Shown here piece after piece: positions 1 through 7,731 of a stretch of 64,000 nucleotides of DNA. This DNA is from an uncultured Eubacterium sp. (GTDB lineage: Bacteria > Bacillota > Clostridia > Oscillospirales > Acutalibacteraceae): contig UQPH01000002.1 of assembly GCA_900542875.1 (NCBI GenBank), positions 1-64,000 of the forward strand, given 5' to 3'. Made by a program: the position numbers and the translations under genes. The stretch's first letter is position 1; each line of letters begins with the position of its first letter. The notes under the pieces were generated by a model. It had not been told where the DNA came from. It did not search any database and saw only the letters and a list, made by a program, of their open reading frames with translations.

Positions 1-497
1 TTGCCTCTGACAACTGCATTAACGGCAGCCTCGACAGCGGAGAAATCCTTGTAATCGTCGGGATTCAGGGCGTTTGCTTTGGCGATTGCCTTGTCTGTCT
101 CGGTGTAATCGGCATCCTTATATTCGAGTGCGGCGATTGCATCGTTAATTGCTTTTGCCATATTGTCAACCTCAGTCTGCTCCTTAAAGTTCTTTGTTCG
201 GTCAACGGCATTTATCGCATTTTCAACGGCGGTAAAATCTTTGTATAAATTTTCATCCAGTTCGTTCGCTCTCGAAATTGCGGCGTTTACTTCGGTATAA
301 TCTGCACTTCGCAGTGTCAAAGAGTTAATTGCGTTTTCGATATTTTGTGCATAGAGATTTACTGTTGTCTGTTCCTTGTATGTTTTATCGTAAACCACGG
401 AGTTGATTGCGTTTTCTACTGCCGAAAAGTCGGAGTAATCGTCCTTGTTCAACGCATTGGCTCTCGCTGTCGCTTCGTTTACTGCGCTGTAATTTGC
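1..497 (-). repeat. tandem 192-bp coding repeats
   Basis: Three in-frame units begin at 497, 305 and 113 (minus strand), spaced exactly 192 bp, giving a 64-residue period. Shared positions include A-[ND]-Y near the start, A-N-[AE]-L and the DF-[ST]-AVE-A-[IV]-N block. More units may lie beyond the left edge. Confidence 0.85.
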
Positions 498-1976
498 CTT
501 TTGCAAATTCTCTTGAGAGTATATTGTATGGTACAGACTGATATAGCTTTCGCTTGGCTTACCATATGCCCATATGGTAGCGAGTCTGTTTTTGCTGTCG
601 ATAACGAACGACGGCATACAGGTGATAAAGTTTTCGTCTGTATCAAGGAGGGGGAGCGGAAGAAGGCTCATTTGATTTTCGTCTGCTCCTTTGTAGTAAA
701 GACGAATATCGTGCTGATAAAGTTCGGCGGTTTTGCCGTCCTTGTCAATCCATTTTCCGTCCTCGGTTTTTGTGTAAGTTTTTCCACCGTAGGTCACTTC
801 TTTAAGGTTTGTTTTAAGCGGAGTGAGTTGCAATGCTGATATATATTGCACAACACTATTCTTTATAATGAACGAATATTTTGTATCGCCCGTTTCGGAC
901 ACATCGAGAAACGGAGCGGCTCTCCAGCCTTCGGGCGTGCCGTTTGCGGGTGAAACTGTATAGAGATTGCCGTTACAGTAGTAACTCAGACATGGCATAC
1001 TCGATTCTACTAAGGAGGTGTATTTCCCTGACGGAACAAGATTAGTTACAGTGTTCGACACGGCTAAATTCAAATCTCTGTTTTTATCCGACTCCTTAAC
1101 GGTAAAGGGATAAGTGCCCTCCGGGTTCATAACGGCGGTATACATTTCGACGGCCATGCGTGGTGTGCCGTCGGTCGCCTCTTGGAAAAGCACGGCGGTT
1201 TTGCCGTTAATGTCGGCTACCGAATAATCCGAAATGTAGTTTCGATTTTTGACAAAGGACATTGGTAAAAGCTTGCCGTTATTGTCCTTTTCGTTTGTGT
1301 CGGTGGAAAATGTATTATCGGTCGGATTGTAGTACATTCCCTCTATTGAGAAACATCCGTTGTTATTTTCAACATTCTTGCACACTGCCCAGGTGATGAG
1401 TATTTTATCGCCGAGCTTTGTCACACGTGATTTATAGTAACAGACATTATTGCCCTCATTCGCATTTTTGCCCACACTTATGTTGTATGCACCGAAAGGA
1501 AAATCGTGGCTTTCACTGTTCATAACGGCAATACTTATTCTCATAGAACCTGCGATTTCTTCTGCCGTTGTTTTTGAATCGAATTTTTTATCGGCATCTG
1601 TCCAAGTGATGATTATGTCATTTTTTGACGGAGATTCGCTTTGAGAATAAACGAACGGCTGTAAGTCCGTTGTATTGTCATCTTTAATGCTGCGGGGAAT
1701 TGAAACGCTTGTTTCATCCGTAATAATGCTTTGGCAAAGCTGTCTGAAGTATGCTTCCTCTCCTTTATCATCCACAAGCATTACCGCCAGCTGTTTATCG
1801 CTATTGCCGAACTCGACGAATTTTATATCCGCATCCCCGTTCATACCGTTGAGTAAAGTAACATCTGAAGATGTTTGCGCCGCCGATACCTGAATCGGCA
1901 CCGTGCCGATAAGAAGCAGTACACACAGAGCGAGTGCCGTAATTTTTGATTTTACGCTGAATAGTTTTTTAGCCAT
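1..1976 (-). CDS. secreted protein with 64-residue FIVAR-like repeats (partial)
   Basis: The frame is open from an ATG at 1976 to the window edge, so the C-terminus is missing (at least 658 residues). The start has a clear AAGGAG site seven bases upstream. Residues 1-34 form a Sec signal peptide: lysines, a hydrophobic core, then VSA-A. The middle (about 35-490) is a large domain I do not recognise. From residue 494 an exact 64-residue repeat begins, with units at 494, 558 and 622; each carries an ANAL/ANEL-x-DDY-x-DF-AVE-AIN pattern like the FIVAR helical repeats of Gram-positive surface proteins. It sits 17 bp after the TetR stop, so the two are probably co-transcribed. Likely an exported cell-surface or extracellular protein; binding target unknown. 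Confidence 0.8.
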   Translation of the reverse strand, partial: MAKKLFSVKSKITALALCVLLLIGTVPIQVSAAQTSSDVTLLNGMNGDADIKFVEFGNSDKQLAVMLVDDKGEEAYFRQLCQSIITDETSVSIPRSIKDDNTTDLQPFVYSQSESPSKNDIIITWTDADKKFDSKTTAEEIAGSMRISIAVMNSESHDFPFGAYNISVGKNANEGNNVCYYKSRVTKLGDKILITWAVCKNVENNNGCFSIEGMYYNPTDNTFSTDTNEKDNNGKLLPMSFVKNRNYISDYSVADINGKTAVLFQEATDGTPRMAVEMYTAVMNPEGTYPFTVKESDKNRDLNLAVSNTVTNLVPSGKYTSLVESSMPCLSYYCNGNLYTVSPANGTPEGWRAAPFLDVSETGDTKYSFIIKNSVVQYISALQLTPLKTNLKEVTYGGKTYTKTEDGKWIDKDGKTAELYQHDIRLYYKGADENQMSLLPLPLLDTDENFITCMPSFVIDSKNRLATIWAYGKPSESYISLYHTIYSQENLQKANYSAVNEATARANALNKDDYSDFSAVENAINSVVYDKTYKEQTTVNLYAQNIENAINSLTLRSADYTEVNAAISRANELDENLYKDFTAVENAINAVDRTKNFKEQTEVDNMAKAINDAIAALEYKDADYTETDKAIAKANALNPDDYKDFSAVEAAVNAVVRG

Positions 1977-1993
1977 GATTTTTCTCCTTGTAA

Positions 1994-2581
1994 TCATTCG
2001 GGTTTGTTGTTTGTCTTATATTTTTCGATAAAGAGCATAACGCTCTGTCTTAATACCTCGAGTTGGCTTTTTAGGTAGTATTCGTCCTCAAACATGGCGT
2101 AGTGTACGCTGGCACGAACAAGTATAAAAATAAGGGGAGTTATTATATCGTACGGAATTCCGATTTTCGGCTCCAACAATTTAGCATATGCCGTGTATCG
2201 CTCGTTTACTCCCTGAAAAAATTTCTTTCCGTATTCTATATATTTGGGATGGGTGTAAACTTGGTACATAAGGCGGTACTTTTTTCCGTGCTTTTCGGCT
2301 GTCCAATATGGGATTTCGTTTATAAATCTCATTACATCCTGCGGGTCAGTGGGGGCTTTCGCCATAAAATCGTCCTCGACTTTTGTCATACAGTAGTCGG
2401 TGGACTCTATAATCAGTTCGTCTAAATTCTTAAAATATGAATATAGATTGCCTTTGGTACAGCCGCAAGCGTCGGCGAGCACTTGTATTCCCGTACCGGT
2501 TAAGCCGTGCTCTGCGTAGCACTCGTAGCATTTTTCCATAATCTCGATTTTTCTTTTGTTGTGCTGTTCTTCCGTTTGCAT
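1994..2581 (-). CDS. TetR/AcrR family transcriptional regulator
   Basis: A 195-residue protein of standard TetR length. The N-terminal helix-turn-helix is clear (GIQVLADACGCTKGNLYSYF, residues about 32-51), with helix 3 of the NLYSYFKN type; the C-terminal ligand domain is not assignable. The gene starts its transcription unit, and the secreted repeat protein follows 17 bp later, so it probably controls its own operon and that surface protein. A near-perfect palindrome lies about 50 bp upstream. The ligand is unknown. Confidence 0.88.
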   Translation of the reverse strand: MQTEEQHNKRKIEIMEKCYECYAEHGLTGTGIQVLADACGCTKGNLYSYFKNLDELIIESTDYCMTKVEDDFMAKAPTDPQDVMRFINEIPYWTAEKHGKKYRLMYQVYTHPKYIEYGKKFFQGVNERYTAYAKLLEPKIGIPYDIITPLIFILVRASVHYAMFEDEYYLKSQLEVLRQSVMLFIEKYKTNNKPE

Positions 2582-2629
2582 TTAATATATTTCCCTTGTG
2601 TTATAAAATCGGTTTCACAAATAATTTGT

Positions 2630-2653
2630 AAATGAATGACCGTTCGTTCATTT
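2630..2653. promoter_or_regulatory. candidate TetR operator
   Basis: Two 11-base arms, AAATGAATGAC and TTCGTTCATTT, are separated by CG; nine of eleven positions pair symmetrically. The TGAAYGA half-site is typical of TetR-family operators. It lies 49-72 bp upstream of the TetR start, which suggests autoregulation. Confidence 0.6.
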
Positions 2654-2698
2654 ATAGTATATCACATTGTGAAAAAAATATCAATAGGTAAAATAAAA

Positions 2699-2731
2699 AT
2701 CGGCATCGGATATTTTTATTCCGATACCGAT
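2699..2731 (-). terminator. Rho-independent terminator of rubrerythrin
   Basis: A 12-bp stem with one mismatch (arms 2699-2710 and 2720-2731) followed on the minus strand by a T-rich tract, just after the rubrerythrin stop. Confidence 0.8.
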
Positions 2732-2743
2732 AAATGAATTTTA

Positions 2744-3286
2744 TTAATAATTTTCTGCGTGAATTTCAAAGAAACTCTGCGGATGAGCACATACCGGGCA
2801 AACCTCGGGAGCTTTTGTGCCTACTACGATATGACCGCAGTTGCGGCATTCCCAAACCTTTACTTCGCTCTTTTCAAATACCTGAGCGGTTTCGATATTT
2901 TTAAGCAGTGCACGGTATCTTTCCTCGTGGTGCTTTTCTATCTCTGCCACAGCTCTGAATTTTGCGGCGAGTTCCGTAAAGCCCTCCTCTTCGGCAGTTT
3001 TTGCAAAGCCTGCGTACATATCCGTCCATTCGTAATTTTCGCCTGCGGCGGCATTGGCGAGATTTTCGCTTGTATCGCCGAGACCCGAAAGTTCCTTGAA
3101 CCACATTTTTGCGTGCTCTTTTTCGTTTTCGGCTGTTTTGAGGAAGAGGGCGGACATCTGCTCATAGCCCTCTTTTTTCGCAACCGATGCGAAATAGGTG
3201 TATTTGTTTCTTGCTTCTGATTCGCCCGAAAAGGCGGAACGAAGATTTTTTTCGGTTTGTGTACCTGTGTATTTATTTGTTGCCAT
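2744..3286 (-). CDS. rbr: rubrerythrin
   Basis: A 180-residue non-haem iron peroxidase that reduces hydrogen peroxide in the cytoplasm of anaerobes. The N-terminal ferritin-like four-helix domain shows diiron ligand motifs (SGESEARNKY, ENEKEHAKMW, EIEKHHEERY). The C-terminal rubredoxin domain carries two CxxC pairs (CRNCG and CPVCA) for one iron. The frame extends 25 codons further upstream, but the GGAGG site eight bases before the ATG at 3286 and a promoter covering the extension fix this start. The gene stands alone between its promoter and terminator. Its electron donor is not encoded nearby. Confidence 0.95.
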   Translation of the reverse strand: MATNKYTGTQTEKNLRSAFSGESEARNKYTYFASVAKKEGYEQMSALFLKTAENEKEHAKMWFKELSGLGDTSENLANAAAGENYEWTDMYAGFAKTAEEEGFTELAAKFRAVAEIEKHHEERYRALLKNIETAQVFEKSEVKVWECRNCGHIVVGTKAPEVCPVCAHPQSFFEIHAENY

Positions 3287-3323
3287 AACAATACCTCCGA
3301 TAAAATTTATACTATTATTATAT

Positions 3324-3352
3324 ATTATACCACCGATTGCTGCCATATTCAA
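3324..3352 (-). promoter_or_regulatory. promoter of rubrerythrin
   Basis: Minus-strand TTGAAT, 17-bp spacer, TATAAT; the start codon is 38 bp downstream of the -10 box. It shows that the longer in-frame start at 3361 would lie upstream of transcription. Confidence 0.65.
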
Positions 3353-3397
3353 ATAATTCATTTTTCAATATTTCCGGCCTCTGTCGAAGTTTGGTGA

Positions 3398-3634
3398 AAT
3401 ATATTTTTTAATTCGTTTGTAAAATACTGCTACGAACCGAAACACAGAACTTGCGATATTTTATTTATCGGCATAGGGGGGCCACACGCTCGGAAAACAG
3501 AAAAATTTGATGACTCTTTACCTCTGGACGATTTTATGGTAGACTATATTAAGGTCTGTCAAAACGAAAATTTTGAGCAGTATGTAAAATCGGACGATGA
3601 TTTTGCGGCTCATTTGATTTGGACTAAAAAATAA
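3398..3634 (+). pseudogene. orphan reading frame, probable gene remnant
   Basis: A frame is open from after a TGA at about 3395 to a TAA at 3632-3634 and reads like a real C-terminus (ending DDDFAAHLIWTKK). It has no ATG with a ribosome site; the only internal ATG is near 3536. It stops 11 bp before the hexosaminidase start, whose AGGGG site directly follows. Best read as the 3' remnant of a deleted gene; it could instead be a small gene with an unusual start. Family not recognised. Confidence 0.4.
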
Positions 3635-3645
3635 AGGGGATTAAT

Positions 3646-5283
3646 ATGATTAACATTGTACCGAAGCCGTATTACATTATGGAAAAAAGCGGCGTTAAAG
3701 TGCTGGATAAAAATTCGGCGGTGAGCGCAGACGAGCGTCTTAAAGACTGCATCTGTGCATTTAGCGACACCTTTGATTTTATCGGCGAAAAAAATTACAG
3801 CTTTGACGGTAAGAATATCGACAAAAGCGATGTAAAAATCGTTTATGACAAGTCGGTAGCCGATGAGGGCTATAATATCGACTGTACCGAGGATTGCCTT
3901 AAAATATCCGTATCGGGATTTGCCGGACTTCTTTATGCCGCAATGAGCATTAAACAGACTGTTTTCTTTCAACTTCAAGGCAGTGATAAGGTGATTAAAG
4001 TTCCGTGTATGGATATTCAGGATAAGCCGAGATACGCTTACAGAGGAGTACAGCTTGACGAATCACGCCACTTTTTCGGTGAGGATAATGTAAAAAGATT
4101 GCTTAATCTTATGGCATTTTATAAGTTGAACAGGCTTCACTGGCATTTGACCGATGATCAGGGTTGGAGAATCGAGATAAAAAAATATCCGCTTCTGACC
4201 GAGATAGGCTCAAAGCGTAAGGATACAAATATTCACGGCTGGCACTCAACCGATATGACGGGTGAGCCGTACGGCGGATATTATACTCAGAAACAGATTA
4301 AGGATATTGTGGAATATGCAAAAAAACTGAATATCACAATCATTCCGGAAATAGATATGCCTGCTCATTTTGCGGCGGCCATGGCTGCGTATAATTGGCT
4401 CGGATGCCGTGAAATTCCGTGCGAGGTACATTGGTTCTTCGGCGGCAGAGTTCCGCTTTTCATGGGATGGAGGGATTGGAACCGCTCCGCCTGTGCAGGT
4501 AAGGAGAGCACCTATGAGTTCATTTTTAATGTAATCGATGAAATTACAGAACTTTTTCCGGCTGAATTTTTCCACATCGGCGGTGATGAGGCTCCTAAGG
4601 ACGAGTGGAAGAAATGCCCGAACTGCCAAAAGAAAATGAAAGAAAACGGACTCAAAAATGTTGAGGAACTTCAGGGATATTTCAATAACCGTATTGCAGA
4701 GCATCTTGAAAAAAAGGGCAAGAGACTCATCGTTTGGAATGAGGCGTTAAAGGCAGGCAATCTCGATATGTCCGTAGTGGGTCAGTATTGGACTCCGAAA
4801 AATGACCCGAATGTCAAAAAAGAGTTCAAAAAGGGCAGAGATATGATTATCAGTAAGCATCAGGCTTTCTATTTTGATATGTGCTACTGCCAATATCCGC
4901 TCAGCCAAACATATAAGTTTGAACCGACCGACAGTATTGTGCCAAACGGTTGCGAGGATAATGTTCTCGGACTTGAGGGACATTGCTGGAGCGAATGGAT
5001 TGCAGATGTTGATAAACTGGATATGCAGTTGTTCCCACGTGCACTTGCACTGAGTGAAGATGCTTGGAGTTGTAAGTACGACAAGAATATAGCAGACTTT
5101 TATGCAAGACTGCCGTATCAGGAGAGAATGCTTGACTGTCTGGGCGTTAATTATGCCGAGCCTGAAATCGCAGACCCGAGGGGTGCTCTGCACCGCAAGC
5201 ACGAGGTGCAAAAGTGGATGATGAGCGACCAGGACAGAGAATACAGACGCAATAAAGAACTCAAATTAAAAAAATGTAAATAA
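3646..5283 (+). CDS. beta-N-acetylhexosaminidase, GH20 family
   Basis: This 545-residue glycoside hydrolase releases terminal GlcNAc or GalNAc from glycans, using the substrate acetamido group as nucleophile. An N-terminal GH20b-like domain (about 1-125) precedes the TIM barrel, which contains HWHLTDDQGWR and the catalytic Asp-Glu pair in FHIGGDE (D314, E315). Conserved Trp residues occur in the C-terminal third. No signal peptide is visible, so it probably acts in the cytoplasm on imported oligosaccharides. A bidirectional terminator follows. With the fucose operon at 18-22 kb it suggests use of mucin or milk-type glycans. Confidence 0.92.
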   Translation: MINIVPKPYYIMEKSGVKVLDKNSAVSADERLKDCICAFSDTFDFIGEKNYSFDGKNIDKSDVKIVYDKSVADEGYNIDCTEDCLKISVSGFAGLLYAAMSIKQTVFFQLQGSDKVIKVPCMDIQDKPRYAYRGVQLDESRHFFGEDNVKRLLNLMAFYKLNRLHWHLTDDQGWRIEIKKYPLLTEIGSKRKDTNIHGWHSTDMTGEPYGGYYTQKQIKDIVEYAKKLNITIIPEIDMPAHFAAAMAAYNWLGCREIPCEVHWFFGGRVPLFMGWRDWNRSACAGKESTYEFIFNVIDEITELFPAEFFHIGGDEAPKDEWKKCPNCQKKMKENGLKNVEELQGYFNNRIAEHLEKKGKRLIVWNEALKAGNLDMSVVGQYWTPKNDPNVKKEFKKGRDMIISKHQAFYFDMCYCQYPLSQTYKFEPTDSIVPNGCEDNVLGLEGHCWSEWIADVDKLDMQLFPRALALSEDAWSCKYDKNIADFYARLPYQERMLDCLGVNYAEPEIADPRGALHRKHEVQKWMMSDQDREYRRNKELKLKKCK

Positions 5284-5293
5284 TAAGTAAAAG

Positions 5294-5333
5294 AAAACGC
5301 TTTTCGTATCATATCGGTACGAAAAGCGTTTTT
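5294..5333. terminator. bidirectional terminator
   Basis: Inverted repeat AAAACGCTTTTCGTA with its complement around a 9-base loop, flanked by A and T runs, between two convergent genes (hexosaminidase and the methionine-synthase-like gene). Confidence 0.88.
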
Positions 5334-5396
5334 GTTACATTTTCTGTGAAATTGTTTTCGGAGTATCTCGGCTAATGAGTTTTGATAAATTAAAAC

Positions 5397-6503
5397 TTAC
5401 TTGCCCCAAACTTCTGCGGCAACCTCTTTAACTAGTTTCAACTTAGCCCACTGCTCGTCTTCGGTCAGTTTGTTTCCTATCTCGCAGGAGGCAAAACCGC
5501 ACTGCGGACTGAGACAGAGTCTGTCGAGAGGAACATATTTTGTTGCCTCTTTAATTCTGTTTTTCAGTTCTTCTTTGCTCTCGAGTACGGGGGATTTTGT
5601 GGTAATGAGACCGAGAACAACTTGCTTATCTGGCGACAACTTAGAAAGAGGTTCAAAATCCCCGCTTCTCTCATCGTCATATTCGAGGAGAAGTGCATCA
5701 ACGTTCTCTCTTGCAAAAACCCAGTCTGCAACCGGAGCGTATCCGCCGCTTGAGAAGAAAGTGGAGTGATAGTTTCCACGGCAGATATGAGAAGTGATTA
5801 CCATATCTTTTTCTTTGCCTTTTAGAGAAAGATTGTTTACCGTGAGGAGTTGCTCCTTAAATTCTTCTGCGCTTATTCCGAACGCATCTCCTTCGGCATT
5901 GTCGCCGATTACAGCGCCCCACGAGCAATCGTCAAGCTGCAAATTTCTGCATCCTGCGTTATAGAACTGTTTTATAACATCTCTGTATGCTTTTGCTATA
6001 TCTTCGATGAGTTCTTCGTTTGTGGGATAAAACTGTCTTGTTCTGTCGATGGTTGCAAGAAACTGTAAGTAAGTCTGTGCAGGAGCCGGAATGGTATATT
6101 TTGCCACTGTGTTTTCGTCTTCAAACTGTTTGAGAAAGTTAAAGTATTCTACGAACGGGTGAGCCTTTGCCTTAATTTTGCCTACCAAATATGTGTCGTC
6201 AAGTACTGCGAGTTCGCCGTTAAACGGAACTCCGCCGCCTGTTGCTTTGTGCTCTACGCCCTCAAATCCCCACATAAAGTCAAGATGCCAAAACGTTCTT
6301 CTGAACTCGCCGTCGGTAATTGCGTGAAAACCGAGTTCCTTTTGTTTTTTAACAAGTTTTGTGATTTCGTCGTTTACGATTTCGTTGTATTCGGCTTCGC
6401 CGATTTCATTATTCTTGTATTTTTCTTTTGCGTCCTTTAATCTCTGCGGTCTTAAAAAACTGCCCACAAAGTCATATTTGAACGGTGTCTTTAATGTACT
6501 CAT
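5397..6503 (-). CDS. cobalamin-independent methionine synthase family protein (YxjG/YxjH-like)
   Basis: A 368-residue protein of the UROD/MetE-like superfamily, matching only the C-terminal catalytic half of MetE, as do Bacillus YxjG/YxjH. Visible features: an early VGSFLRP loop, ITDGE, a zinc site made of HICRGN and the later CGFAS cysteine, and LQLDDC. It probably transfers a methyl group to a thiol such as homocysteine; the methyl donor is uncertain because the MetE N-terminal domain is absent. It lies 91 bp after the LysR gene on the same strand. Its ribosome site is buried in a hairpin (6508-6536), hinting at translational control. I found no SAM riboswitch. Confidence 0.85.
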   Translation of the reverse strand: MSTLKTPFKYDFVGSFLRPQRLKDAKEKYKNNEIGEAEYNEIVNDEITKLVKKQKELGFHAITDGEFRRTFWHLDFMWGFEGVEHKATGGGVPFNGELAVLDDTYLVGKIKAKAHPFVEYFNFLKQFEDENTVAKYTIPAPAQTYLQFLATIDRTRQFYPTNEELIEDIAKAYRDVIKQFYNAGCRNLQLDDCSWGAVIGDNAEGDAFGISAEEFKEQLLTVNNLSLKGKEKDMVITSHICRGNYHSTFFSSGGYAPVADWVFARENVDALLLEYDDERSGDFEPLSKLSPDKQVVLGLITTKSPVLESKEELKNRIKEATKYVPLDRLCLSPQCGFASCEIGNKLTEDEQWAKLKLVKEVAAEVWGK

Positions 6504-6507
6504 TTTT

Positions 6508-6536
6508 GTACCTCCGTAAATTTTGTTTACGGGTAC
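6508..6536 (-). promoter_or_regulatory. hairpin sequestering the ribosome-binding site
   Basis: On the minus strand GTACC-CGTAAA pairs with TTTACG-GGTAC around a 5-base loop. The two-base bulge and the neighbouring stem bases make up the GGAGG Shine-Dalgarno of the gene starting at 6503. The pairing is exact apart from that bulge. Confidence 0.6.
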
Positions 6537-6544
6537 AGTCTAGC

Positions 6545-6578
6545 ACATATTATGCTGTTTGAAAAATACATATTATAT
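6545..6578. promoter_or_regulatory. candidate LysR binding motifs ahead of the methionine-synthase-like gene
   Basis: Two copies of ACATATTAT (6545-6553 and 6568-6576) lie 42-75 bp upstream of the 6503 start. The longer form AATACATATTATAT (6565-6578) recurs exactly upstream of the LysR gene at 7584-7597. Confidence 0.4.
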
Positions 6579-6594
6579 TATATTTGCCATAGTT

Positions 6595-7500
6595 TCAAAC
6601 TATGGACACACGGCTCTTTATTGCTTTCACATATGATTCGGCATACTGTGAGAGCATAACATTTTTCCTCTTCACTATTCCTATATGCATGGAAAGGTTC
6701 ATATTAAGCGGCTTTGCGATTATCTCCTCGCCGTTGAGCTCCTTATCTATAATTCCCGAACTGACCGTAAAGCCGTTTAAGCCTACTGCAAGATTAAAGA
6801 GAGTTGCTCTGTCACGCACCTGTATTCTTTTCGGCATATCGAGCACGCTCAAAAATTCCTCGCTGAAATAAAACGAATTGTTCTCTCCCTGCTCGTAAAC
6901 CAGGTACGGATAGGGTTTTAATTCGTCAAGGGTAATTATATCGTTTGATGCAAGCGGATGATTTTTGCTGATAAAAATATGGGGTGACGCCTCGAAGATT
7001 TCTTCAAAAACCAAATCGTTCTTTTTCAGCAGTTTTCCGAGCACTTCCTCGTTGCTGTCGGAGAGGTACAAAATTCCGACTTCGCTTTTGTTGCTTGCTA
7101 CATCGTCTATGATTTCACCCGTTTGGGTCTCACGCAAAATGAAATTATATTCGCTTGCATCGTATTTGTTTACCACATCCACAAAGGCATTTACGGCAAA
7201 GGAATAGTGCTGGCACGATACGGAAAGTTTCGGCTTTCTGTTTATGTTTTTGCAAAAACGGTCCTCCATTATTTCCGCCTGCTCCAGCAAATTCCTTGCA
7301 TAGGACAAAAGTTCTTCGCCCTCTCTCGTGATTTTAAGACCTTTGTTACTGCGTGCGAAAACGGTAACGCCCATTTCCTGCTCGAGATTGTGTATTGAGT
7401 TGCTTAGACTCGGCTGGGAAATAAATAACTTTTCAGCCGCCGCCGTTATGTTTTTGTACTGTGCGACCGTTACTAAATATTTTAACTGCTGTAATGTCAT
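6595..7500 (-). CDS. LysR family transcriptional regulator
   Basis: A 301-residue protein with the standard LysR layout: N-terminal winged helix-turn-helix (MTLQQLKYLVTVAQYKNIT, then AAEKLFISQPSLSNSIHNLE) and a C-terminal periplasmic-binding-protein-like effector domain. It precedes the methionine-synthase-like gene on the same strand, and both have the motif AATACATATTATAT upstream, so a role in sulfur or methionine metabolism (CysB/MetR-like) is a reasonable inference. The stop codon lies inside the perfect palindrome CCATAGTTTGAAACTATGG (6588-6606), which may be a weak terminator. Confidence 0.9.
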   Translation of the reverse strand: MTLQQLKYLVTVAQYKNITAAAEKLFISQPSLSNSIHNLEQEMGVTVFARSNKGLKITREGEELLSYARNLLEQAEIMEDRFCKNINRKPKLSVSCQHYSFAVNAFVDVVNKYDASEYNFILRETQTGEIIDDVASNKSEVGILYLSDSNEEVLGKLLKKNDLVFEEIFEASPHIFISKNHPLASNDIITLDELKPYPYLVYEQGENNSFYFSEEFLSVLDMPKRIQVRDRATLFNLAVGLNGFTVSSGIIDKELNGEEIIAKPLNMNLSMHIGIVKRKNVMLSQYAESYVKAIKSRVSIV

Positions 7501-7583
7501 AATGCACCTCAGTGGTAAAAGTATACCTAAATTATACAGTGCGCCGCTTTGTATTTCAAGTGATTAATACATCGCCTGTTGAT

Positions 7584-7599
7584 AATACATATTATATGT
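7584..7599. promoter_or_regulatory. palindromic candidate operator upstream of LysR gene
   Basis: ACATATTATATGT (7587-7599) is an exact palindrome about one central base. The containing 14-mer AATACATATTATAT also occurs at 6565-6578. It lies about 85-100 bp upstream of the LysR start. Confidence 0.4.
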
Positions 7600-7647
7600 G
7601 ATAATACAACAGTCAGTTAGCGGTTGCTGACTAAAAAGAGAAGCAAT

Positions 7648-7731
7648 ATGGCTTTTGTAGAAATAAAGGACATAAAAAGCAGTTGTCACGTTATTTGCGT
7701 GGCAACTGCTTTTTTTGATATGTTCTTTTAA
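7648..7731 (+). pseudogene. truncated start of an ABC-transporter-like gene
   Basis: A 27-codon frame begins MAFVEIKDIK, the usual opening of an ABC ATPase, after an AGAGAAG site seven bases upstream, then runs straight into the agrB terminator and stops. No Walker A follows. A possible promoter (TTGATA at 7579, GATAAT at 7600) lies upstream. Probably the 5' stump of a gene lost by deletion; it could also be a chance frame. Confidence 0.4.
7674..7714 (-). terminator. terminator of the agrD-agrB operon
   Basis: A 16-bp perfect stem (7674-7689 with 7699-7714) ends in T runs on both strands. The agrB stop codon (7691-7693) lies in its loop, so the last codons of agrB form one arm. Confidence 0.85.

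Noticed and set aside
1..500. CRISPR-like spacing of repeats
   Set aside because: The 192-bp units are contiguous, in frame and protein-coding, with no spacers.
5397..6594. SAM (S-box) riboswitch ahead of the methionine-synthase-like gene
   Set aside because: The 91-bp leader is too short and lacks S-box conserved blocks; only a short hairpin is present.
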